DNA of 64,000 nt from Chenopodium formosanum. Its lineage: Eukaryota; Streptophyta; Magnoliopsida; Caryophyllales; Amaranthaceae. A program made the position numbers and the translations under genes. Positions within the stretch are counted from its first letter, which is position 1. Every line of letters begins with the position of its first letter. The DNA is taken from NCBI GenBank assembly GCA_024500155.1, contig CM044879.1, positions 23,244,572 through 23,308,571 of the forward strand, read 5' to 3'. Shown here piece after piece: positions 56,339 to 64,000 of this stretch. The notes beneath the pieces were generated by a model. It searched no databases, was not told the DNA's origin, and saw only the letters and a list, made by a program, of their open reading frames with translations.

Positions 56339-59161
56339 ATGGCCAGAACCAAAAGAACAGCAAGAAAACCCAACTCCGATGGATCTTTTTTCCCGTCGGA
56401 TGGTTCAACTCTTTATTCTGACGGCTCAATGAGGGTGCCTCGAAGTGAGGTGTCGGAACACCCTGATAGCCCTTCTTATCTTCCTCCTACCCCCACCTAT
56501 TACCATTCGCCCTCTTCAAGCGGTACTCCTAGTGATGAAATACTGGAGGAGGCAGATGAAACCTATGCAGCCGGGCCTTCTGAACAGGCGCCGGAAGATA
56601 AGGAGGACCCTGCTGGCACCAGTCGGCAGTCCCTTAGCTCTGATGACAGTTCTGATGACGAGTCGGCCTCGTTATCTTCTTCAGATAATGCCTCCGCTTC
56701 TTCAGGGGAGGCAAGGACAAGAATAGATACTGCCAGGGAGTCCTTGGCAGTTGAGAAGGGGGAATCTTGGGCCGAGCCGAGCGCTTCCAGGCGCTTGGAG
56801 AAAGCCCCTTACTATCATCATGTTCGGCAGAGCAGGCGGAACACCATGGCAAACGTCCTTGCAAGTTTTAGGCGCAAGGTTGTTCTGGGCCATGGCTTTA
56901 CTTTGTGCGTCCCTGATAAGGACGACACCATTACTTGGCCGAGCATGGCCAGCTACCAAGACCGAGCATTCGGTTGTTATGAGGCGGCCTTTCAGGCTGG
57001 CTTGCGCTTCCCTCTCCATCCGGCCGTGGAGAGGATTTTGGATGGATACCAACTTGGTATCTGGCAACTTGTACCCAATTCCTGGATCAATATTCTGGGG
57101 TACGTTGCCGCCTGTGAGATGCTGCAGGTGGAGGCGAGTTTTGAAGCATTCGTTCACATGCATTATCTTAGCAGGGCGCCTGCTAGGGGTGGCGAGGGCT
57201 GGTACACCTTGACTACTTACAAGGGGTATATGATGGCTGTTGGTAAAGAGAACAAGTGGAAAGACTGGAGAACTAAGTTCTACATAGTCAAAACCGCCGA
57301 CAGCCGCCTGAACCAAAAGTATAACAGGTGGAACAAGGATCCACCTCTCCTAGCAGGCATGAGTGCATTGCCAGCTCTTCCTAGACGATCAAAGGAGGAG
57401 ATCATGGATGCGGGTTTGTTCACCGTGTTCGTGAGGACGAATGATGAGGGGGACAAGGAAGTCACCCCTCAATGCTATCTCCCTTTGTACAAATGGTTTG
57501 AGGAAGGGACATTCTTGGCCGCTTGTGGGCTAAGTACTGAGATGCCGAGAGGTAGTCGGCCGTCTGTTTAATATGCCCTTTTTATTTTGCTTGTCTTCAC
57601 TGGTTAAATGTGTCTAACACTTGATTCTTTTTTGCAGACAAAGCGATGGAGAAACTCTCGGCCTCCAAGAAGCCGGCTGTATCTGCTGCCAGATATAGAT
57701 CAAACGTCCTTAACAGGGCAGAAGCCACCACTGCAAGGGTGGAAGAGCAGCAACCAGTCGGTACCCCAGGGGTGAGGTTTTATACTTAGCATTTTTCTGA
57801 TTAATGTTGAGCCTTTGCCGAATGTTTACTGACTTTGTTTTCTCTTCAATGATACAGGGTACCTCCTCCAAATCCCCGTCCAAACCATCCGACCCTAAGC
57901 TCCAAAAGACTAAGGCGGGTGATGTGAGCGCATCCGGCAAGGGCGGCCGGAAGCACATCGCTCATAAGCCTAAGAGGCCCTCAGACGCCCCTGCCGGTGA
58001 GACGAGGTTTTTGGGGGAAAAGCCCCCTCCTCCACCGGTGCGAAGAGGTTTCTGGGGGAAAAGCCCCCCTCTTCATCCGATCCGAAGAGGTTTCTGGGGA
58101 AGAAGCCCGCCTCTTCATCCGGTCAGAAGAGGATTTTGGGGGAAGAGGAGGTGGATGAGGACGATGGTAAGGACCATTCGTCCCCTTTTCCTTTCTTCAA
58201 GTTATCCATACTTGAATACTTTTCTAACTTCTTCTTCTTTCAGTTCCCATACAGAGGCCGACTGTAGTTCAAATGGCCAAGTCCATGCTGAGGGCGATTG
58301 ATCCGGATGATAAAGCATCCGTCAGAGGAGTCGGCACCATATACCTTGATGGTATTCTAGGGAACCTTTGTGAGGTATAGACTTAGCCTTAACTCACTTT
58401 AACATTCGTTTTTTTTTTATCCGCCTGGTTCTTAATCATCCGGCTTCTTTTTGCAGGCCATGCTGCGCGTCCAAGGGCTCGGCAAACCCCTTAAGGAAAA
58501 GACCAAAGAGGTAAAAGCTGCTAAGGCTCACGCCGAGTCCGCCTTGGATAGGGCTCAATTTGATATTGCTCAGAATGAATTTCTGACGCTTGATATGATG
58601 TATTCACAGTCGGAGGCCAATCTGCAGGTGAAGAAGGACCTGGACTCGGCCCGCCTTCAAGTCTCCAACCTCAAGAAGGAGATCAAGTCCCTTAAGGCGG
58701 AGCTCGAGCCTCTTCAGGACGCCAAGGATGAGGCCGAGAGGGCCCAGAATAGGGTGAGCCGCCTGGAGCAGCGCCTCACCAACCAGGAGCACCAGCTGAG
58801 GACCAAGTTCGAGTCTCGTGCCGAGAAAGATAGAGTTGAACTGGTCAAACAAATGATCAGGGATAATGAGGCCATCATGCGGGACACTTGGGCGGCTGTT
58901 CAGCCAGGCTCGGACTACCAAATTTGGAAGTCCAAGTTTGACGAGTTCAGCAAAGCTCTCGACGATCGCCTCCTTGAGGAGATGGAAGAGGCTTCCAAGG
59001 CTGATGCTGATGCCGAGGCTGCCGAAGGCTCTGGGTCCGACTCTTCTGGGGAGTCGTCCTCTGGGGAGGAGGAGGAAGATCAAGCGGAGGAGCGAGAGAA
59101 AGATGATGAAGAGCAGCCAAAGGGCAACAAGCCGGCTGCCAATGAAGAGGCTCTCCCCTGA
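56339..59161 (+). CDS. Antisense extra gene of the Tat element: gypsy-type transposon domain protein with histone H3-like N-terminus
   Basis: A leader intron (56132-56332, acceptor TATGCAG) puts the first ATG at 56339, in good context (ACAATGG). Coding exons: 56339-57551, 57638-57771, 57858-58166, 58244-58374 and 58457-59161, all GT-AG. Visible parts: MARTKRTARK at residues 1-10, like histone H3; a Ser/Asp/Glu-rich region to about residue 160; the conserved plant gypsy-type transposon domain (PF04195 type) with LRFPLHPAVERILDGYQLG and NILGYVAACEM; a basic linker; KRFLGEKPP-type repeats at 58,000-58,150; a long coiled coil (58,457-58,850); an acidic tail. In the repeat region a C run at about 58,026-58,030 has one C less than its sister repeat, shifting the frame, so this copy is probably damaged there although later exons stay open. 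It lies opposite to pol, between integrase and 3' LTR. Its function is unknown; chromatin binding is only a suggestion. Confidence 0.75.
58000..58150 (+). repeat. Four coding tandem repeats of about 45 bp with a frameshift
   Basis: Units based on AAGAGGTTTCTGGGGGAAAAG followed by CCCCCCTCTTCATCC-type sequence code for KRFLGEKPPSSSDP-like repeats. One unit has five Cs (about 58,026-58,030) where another has six, which moves the frame by one base. Confidence 0.75.
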
Positions 59162-60494
59162 TCACTTAAGCTTTTATTTGTTGTTTCTGCGGCCGAATGG
59201 CCAAGTACTTGCTTTTCCGGCCTGCGTGCCGAGTATTTGTGTATCTTTACCGACCGAGGGGTCGGGTAATTTGACAATTTCCCTGGCTTTGCCAGATAAC
59301 AATTTAACCAATCGTCTGGTGGCGATTGGTCATTTTTAATTTGAATCATTCGGCCATTTGGCTGAAGTTTTTTCATTCTGCCCTTTGAATTGTTTTGAAA
59401 TTTTTGCATGTTTTTGGCTAAGTATTATAACCTGTATACCATGTGAATGTTCTTGCCCCTGGACATATGTCGAGTGGTTTCGGTTTGTGCGATTGATTGA
59501 CTTGGAAATTATTGATACTTAAAAGAGTATCCATGGTTTCTAAGTCAATCAATCACTATGGTGATTGCCCCAAACCACGCGGCAGACGTCCATCCAGATT
59601 TTGGCAAAAATAAGTGTTCATTCGGCCATTGGCTCGAACAAGACTCGAATTTTCAACTTAGCTGTTTTGCTAAGGAAAAATCTCCGCCTGTTCTGCCCCT
59701 CAGGCAAAAGCAGGCGCATCCGGCCATTGGCCTCATTGAGATTAAAGTGTTAAGTCTGCGACTTAACTAATTTTCGCAGAAGTAATTCATCCGCCTGTCT
59801 TGCCCCATAGGTAAGGATCAGGCGTCATTCGGCCGACGGCCTCAAATAAGTGCTAAGTAATTAACTTAACATATTTTTATAAAGTTATTTCGCCTGTTTT
59901 GCCCCTAGGGTAAAACAGACGCATCCGGCTTTATGCCTCGATTAGCCTCTACTTATGAAACAGTGACCATTTCCGAACTGTGCTAGAACAGATAGAAAAT
60001 TCTGGCCTTTTAGATTTCACTTTCGATTAAAACAAACGACTGCGAGTGCTGCCTTAGCATTCGGTTGGGCCGCTTGTATATTCGTAGAGCAATGTGCCAC
60101 CCAAATGGGAGATGCTTCTCCTCGACGAATTCACCCGAATGGGCGTCGCCGGTTATCTGACTCATGTTGGAGCAGACGGTCATGCTCATGTTGGAGAAGA
60201 CTGTGACCATTCGGTCTCTTTTCGTTTTTATCTGGCCTTAGGCCTCACAATTGATTAAGTGTTGGTATAAACTTAATAAAATTTCGTAGGAACGACTGTT
60301 TAGAACAATCGGTTCCTTCAAAGGGTTTGGGGCGTCTGCTGTTGGGACAGACGCCCTTCAAACATATGGGCCGTCTGTAGCTGGTATAGACGGTACTAAA
60401 AAAATTTTAAAATAATAAAACAAGTTGAAACATGGAAGCATATTCTCATTAACAAAACTTTGAGATAACAAAATTGAAGTATTTACATTCGTAC
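59162..60494. other. Spacer between antisense gene and integrase, with about 100-bp palindromic repeats
   Basis: No coding sequence is recognised. Three diverged units start at about 59,687, 59,790 and 59,889. Each has CGCCTGTT-TGCCCC then an inverted AAGCAGGCG-like arm, followed by CATCCGGCC or CATTCGGCC. Further CATTCGGCCATTTGG copies lie upstream at about 59,346 and 59,620. This matches the repeat-prone 3' region of Tat elements. Confidence 0.65.
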
Positions 60495-63400
60495 TTAGAA
60501 GTAGTACTTTTTCAAGTTGTCTACATTCCAAGTTCTGGGTAGCTGCCTGCCGTCTGGTTCTTCCAGGCGGTAGGTGCCGTATCTTACTTCCTCATAGATT
60601 CGGTAGGGGCCTTCCCAATTTGGGGTAAGCTTACCCTGCTCGTTCGCCCTACCGACTGCTTCCATTTTCCGTAGCACAAAGTCCCCCACTTTGAGAGGAC
60701 GCTTGTGTACTCTTTTGTTGTAAGCCCGAGTCATTCTCAGACGGTATATCTCATGGCGCAAGGCAGCATTGCCCCTGCGCTCTAGTGGTGAGTCCAATGC
60801 TAGACGCATGGCCTCCCAATTCGTCTCCTCATCATACAACATGATTCGAAGAGTCGGCTCATAGTGTTCAATGGGCAAGACAGCTTCTGCACCATACACC
60901 ATAAGGAATGGGGTCTCTCCAGTTGCCCCTTTAGCAGTCGTCCGGATGGACCAGAGGACGTGTGGTAATTCATCCGCCCAAAGGCCACCAGCCCGTTCAA
61001 TTTTCTTTTTAATCCCGTCTGAGATTAACTTGTTAAAAGCCTCGACCTGGCCGTTTGCTTGAGGCCGGCCGACTGATGCAAAGAAGCTAGAGATCCCTTG
61101 GTCTCCCAGCCAAGTCTTGAGTTGAGGCGTCTCAAATTGAGGACCATTGTCAAAAACCATAGACATGGGCACCCTAAAACGAGTGATTATGTTCCTCCAG
61201 ACAAAGGAAATAACATCTTTTGTCTTAATGTTTTTGACCGCCTCCGCCTCTACCCACTTAGTAAAGTAATCCACAGCCACCAATATGTAGCGCTTGCCGC
61301 CTGGTGCGGCTGTATATGGCCCCAAAATGTCCATGCCCCATTTGGCGAAGGGTATTGGGTTGTGGATGGCCGTCAGATCTGTAGCTGGACGATGAATGAG
61401 CTTGCCAAATTTTTGACATTTGTCACATTTTTTCACCAATTCCATTGCATCCGACTCCAGTGTGGGCCAGAAGTAGAGCCGCCTGGCTTTGGCAGCAAGG
61501 GATCTGCCCCCTATATGGGAGGCGCAGAATCCCGCATGCAACTCTTCGAGGACTTCCTTACCCTTCTCGGGGGTAACACACTTCAACAGAGGCTTCAGAA
61601 AACCAGCCCTGAAGAGTTCCCCTTGTCGCAACTCGAAGTTAGCCGCTCGTTTTTTCAAAACAGCCGCCTCCTGTGGTGAGTTAGGGAGCGTGCCGTCTGT
61701 AAGGTAAGCCCGGATGCTGTCCATCCAGGTTGAGCTTCGGTCAAGAACTCCAATGGGGTCTTCTTCAGAGATACTCCTTTTTTCCATGACCTCCCAAAAG
61801 ACTGACTGAGGCGTTTCACAAGAGGCGAATGATGCCAGCTTGGACAAGGCATCCGCCTGATTGTTGCAAGACCTGGGCACTTGACTTAGTGTAAATTCTT
61901 CAAGTGTCCCAACTTCAGCTTTGACCGCCTGCAAATATTTTATCATGGCCAGATGAGTGGCCTCGTACGTTCCATTGACTTGGAGTGCGACCAATTGTGA
62001 GTCTGAGCATGCGTCAATTTTCTTTGCCCCTGCCGCCTTACAGTACCGAATGCCAGCAAGCAGGGCTTCATATTCGGCCTCATTATTGGAGACCTGGAAC
62101 TTGAACCGTAGTGCATATTCAAATTTGTCCCCCTCAGGAGACTGACAGATAATCCCTGCACCACAGCCATTCGCAGTAGAGCTCCCGTCTACATACACTG
62201 TCCAAACCTGACTAGTATCATCCGGAACGACCGGCCTTGTCATTTCCACAATAAAGTCGGCGAACGCTTGCCCCTTTATTGCTTTCCTGGGTTCGTAAGT
62301 GATTTCCAATCCTTGCATTTCAATCACCCATTTGAGCATTCGTCCAGAAGACTCCAAGGTAGTCAGAGGCCGCTTAATCGGCTGGTCAGTGTAGACCACT
62401 ACCGCATGTGCCAAGAAGTAAGGTTTCAATTTCTTGATGGCCATGCAGAGGGCGAGACCAAACTTTTCAACCATGGGATACCGAAGCTCAGCGTTCCTGA
62501 GAACATGACTGATGAAATAGACCGGGAGCTGAGTACCGTCTCTTTCAGCTAAGAGAACAGCACTGAGGGCATGATCGGAGACGGCCAGATACATGAAAAG
62601 CGTCTCTTTGGGCAAGGGGCTAACAAGCCTCGGCAAAGAGTGCAAATGAGTTTTTAACTTTTGAAAGGCCGCCTCTGCATCATCACCCCATTCAAAATTA
62701 GTCTTCTTCCTGATTGCCTGGAAAAAGTAGAGACACTTATCGCCTGACCGACTGAGGAATCTCCCCAGGGCCGCTAGACAACCTGTAAGCTTTTGAACCT
62801 CTTTCACAGTTCGGGGCGACTGCATGTCGATGACCGCCTGTATTTTCTCAGGATTGGCCTCTATTCCCCTTTGATCAATCAGGAATCCGAGAAACTTCCC
62901 AAACTCAACACCAAAGACACACTTTTTTGGATTTAGCATGACCCTGTGCCGCTTGAGTGTGGCAAATGTTTCTCGGAAATCAGCAAGGTGATCCGCTTGA
63001 AGTTTGGATTTGACTATCATGTCATCAATGTATGCTTCTACATTCCTCCCAATCCGATTAATGAAGACCGTGTTAATCATTCTTTGGAAAGTTGCAAGCG
63101 CATTCTTCAAACCAAACGACATCACAGTATAACAGAACAACCCCTGATCAGTGACGAATGCCGTCTTTTCTTGATCTTTTTTCCATAAGGGAATCTGATG
63201 GAAACCTGAATAGGCGTCCATAAAACTCATCAAAGCATGACCACCTGTTGAATCAACCAGGCTGTTGATCTTTGGCAATGGATAACTGTCCTTCGGACAT
63301 GCCTTGTTCAGGTCGGTGTAGTCAACACACATCCGCCAAGTTCCATTTGGCTTTTTTACTAACACAACGTTAGCTACCCAGTCAGGAAAGTTGCATGGCC

Positions 63401-63734
63401 GAATGAACTTGGCGTCCAGCAGCTTTTTAACTTCAACTGCTGCCGCATGACTTCTTTCTTCGCCGTGATTTCTTTTCTTTTTCCGAATGGGCTTCTTTTT
63501 AGGATCAACGGCGAGTTTGTTGACAGCGAGATCTGGGCTTATGCCAGGCATCTCTTCCACTTCAAAGGCAAAGATGTCTTTGAATTCTTTCAGAAGCTGG
63601 TGCAAACTGTCACCTAGCTTAGCAAATGCAACCGTCCCCACCTTAACAGTCCGCTCTGGCCGAGAGTCGTCCAGAGTTATATCAATGTGTTCACCAGTCG
63701 GCTGGGGACGGAGATCATCCGACCGTTCCTCCGG
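60495..63734 (-). CDS. pol: Tat Ty3/gypsy pol: reverse transcriptase, two RNase H domains, integrase
   Basis: An uninterrupted frame without its own clear ATG, counted here from codon 63641. RT at about 60-270 has D142 in MDAYSGF and the YIDD box at 204-207 (D206, D207). The native RNase H (about 345-460) is degenerate. The second, archaeal-type RNase H (about 478-605) keeps D485 (YVDGSS), E523 (NNEAEYEAL), D547 (SDSQL) and D597 (NQADALSK). Integrase has the zinc finger H702/H709/C739/C742 and the DDE set D771 (MDILGP), D831 (FDNGPQF) and E867 (GQVEAFN), and ends NVDNLKKYYF without chromodomain. It copies the element RNA and inserts the cDNA. All catalytic residues of RT, second RNase H and integrase are present, but a stop and frame change upstream cut it off from protease. 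Confidence 0.93.
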   Translation of the reverse strand, partial: PEERSDDLRPQPTGEHIDITLDDSRPERTVKVGTVAFAKLGDSLHQLLKEFKDIFAFEVEEMPGISPDLAVNKLAVDPKKKPIRKKKRNHGEERSHAAAVEVKKLLDAKFIRPCNFPDWVANVVLVKKPNGTWRMCVDYTDLNKACPKDSYPLPKINSLVDSTGGHALMSFMDAYSGFHQIPLWKKDQEKTAFVTDQGLFCYTVMSFGLKNALATFQRMINTVFINRIGRNVEAYIDDMIVKSKLQADHLADFRETFATLKRHRVMLNPKKCVFGVEFGKFLGFLIDQRGIEANPEKIQAVIDMQSPRTVKEVQKLTGCLAALGRFLSRSGDKCLYFFQAIRKKTNFEWGDDAEAAFQKLKTHLHSLPRLVSPLPKETLFMYLAVSDHALSAVLLAERDGTQLPVYFISHVLRNAELRYPMVEKFGLALCMAIKKLKPYFLAHAVVVYTDQPIKRPLTTLESSGRMLKWVIEMQGLEITYEPRKAIKGQAFADFIVEMTRPVVPDDTSQVWTVYVDGSSTANGCGAGIICQSPEGDKFEYALRFKFQVSNNEAEYEALLAGIRYCKAAGAKKIDACSDSQLVALQVNGTYEATHLAMIKYLQAVKAEVGTLEEFTLSQVPRSCNNQADALSKLASFASCETPQSVFWEVMEKRSISEEDPIGVLDRSSTWMDSIRAYLTDGTLPNSPQEAAVLKKRAANFELRQGELFRAGFLKPLLKCVTPEKGKEVLEELHAGFCASHIGGRSLAAKARRLYFWPTLESDAMELVKKCDKCQKFGKLIHRPATDLTAIHNPIPFAKWGMDILGPYTAAPGGKRYILVAVDYFTKWVEAEAVKNIKTKDVISFVWRNIITRFRVPMSMVFDNGPQFETPQLKTWLGDQGISSFFASVGRPQANGQVEAFNKLISDGIKKKIERAGGLWADELPHVLWSIRTTAKGATGETPFLMVYGAEAVLPIEHYEPTLRIMLYDEETNWEAMRLALDSPLERRGNAALRHEIYRLRMTRAYNKRVHKRPLKVGDFVLRKMEAVGRANEQGKLTPNWEGPYRIYEEVRYGTYRLEEPDGRQLPRTWNVDNLKKYYF

Positions 63735-63741
63735 TCAGTGA

Positions 63742-64000
63742 TTGCTATTTTTTCTCTTTTTTGACCGCCACCAGTTGGTCAACTTTTCTCTTTTTCTCAG
63801 CTGGTGGGGCCGCTTGGTCTTCCTTGTCATCATCAAGGTCGACTGTTTGTTTGCTCCGGACGGTTGCTGCGACCGCGGGCTTGACATCCGAGAGATAGCA
63901 CTCCCGAGCTGTCTTTTGGTCCCCATTAAGGGAGCCGACTGTGCCATCATCCCTCTCATACTTAACAAGCATGAGAGCAGGAATGATGACGGCCTTGCAC
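63742..64000 (-). pseudogene. C-terminal part of the Tat gag/protease frame
   Basis: In minus-strand sense the frame holds KYERDDGTVGSLNGDQKTA then RECYLSDVKP, the conserved end of the Tat protease region (usually an L-KYP-G-x-VRGDQ-AR-CY pattern). A Lys/Asp/Glu-rich linker ends in KKEKK and TAG at about 63,744. The pol frame begins one frame away after a TGA at 63,735-63,737. Unless a programmed shift is used, this copy makes no gag-pol fusion. The N-terminal side lies outside the window. Confidence 0.7.

Larger units (their letters stand above)
55303..64000 (-). mobile_element. Tat-lineage Ty3/gypsy retrotransposon with antisense extra gene (incomplete at window end)
   Basis: In minus-strand order the window holds the end of protease, RT, RNase H, a second archaeal-type RNase H, integrase, a repeat-bearing spacer, an oppositely oriented extra gene and the 3' LTR. 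Gag and the 5' LTR lie beyond 64,000. Dual RNase H and an antisense ORF between integrase and the 3' LTR are marks of Tat elements. It starts TGTTTCGGGG at 55303, inserted in the 3' LTR of the neighbouring element. Confidence 0.9.

Noticed and set aside
56158..59409. Minus-strand and other-frame ORFs over the antisense gene (for example 56,702-57,316 and 58,604-59,083)
   Set aside because: Shadows of the GC-rich plus-strand exons, which carry the recognisable PF04195-type domain and splice signals.

Overview
This is nuclear DNA from a flowering plant. It shows GT-AG introns, an AGD/ZAC-type ARF-GAP gene, and Ty1/copia, Ty3/gypsy-Tat, CACTA, Mutator-like and Stowaway elements. It looks eudicot-like, but the species cannot be named from sequence alone. 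One host gene can be rebuilt with confidence. Most of the rest is nested transposable elements and broken gene copies.

Region 1, 1-15.9 kb: an eight-exon plus-strand gene for a 333-residue ArfGAP plus C2 protein (AGD12/ZAC type). Its exons total about 1 kb across 14.3 kb. Introns 6 and 7, both inside the C2 coding region, are swollen by MITEs, a Mutator-like fold-back element, an element set between TA microsatellites, and a 361-bp tandem duplication. Region 2, 16.1-22 kb: a 1.28-kb Mutator-like element with a 7-bp target duplication, a poly(A)-tailed retrosequence, the minus-strand end of a gypsy-type LTR whose primer site runs into a whole tRNA-Asp copy, and a decayed copia reverse transcriptase/RNase H. 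Region 3, 21,986-30,973: a complete 9.0-kb LTR element with 2.5-kb LTRs, a tRNA-Asp primer site, a perfect 5-bp target duplication and no pol; it is non-autonomous (LARD-like). Region 4, 31-37.1 kb: degenerate LTR-type sequence and one CACTA terminus. Region 5, 37.7-43.2 kb: a mosaic of broken host gene pieces (an ATP-synthase-subunit-like fragment, a NudC/BOBBER fragment fused to an RRM fragment, and others), as expected of a gene-capturing transposon. Region 6, 43,580-46,283: one end of a CACTA element with a 170-bp tandem array. Region 7, 46,284-55,302: a pol-less LTR element inserted in that CACTA. Region 8, 55,303-64,000: a Tat-lineage Ty3/gypsy element inserted in the 3' LTR of the previous one.

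The most interesting object is in region 8. On the strand opposite to pol lies an intron-containing gene (56,339-59,161) with its own TATA box. After removal of an apparent 5'-UTR intron its first ATG starts a protein reading MARTKRTARK, which matches the histone H3 tail at nine of ten positions, including the residues equivalent to K4 and K9. Antisense extra ORFs are known in Tat elements. I do not know of a described H3-tail-like N-terminus in one. The nesting order 43.6-64 kb gives relative ages: CACTA first, then the pol-less LTR element, then the Tat element.
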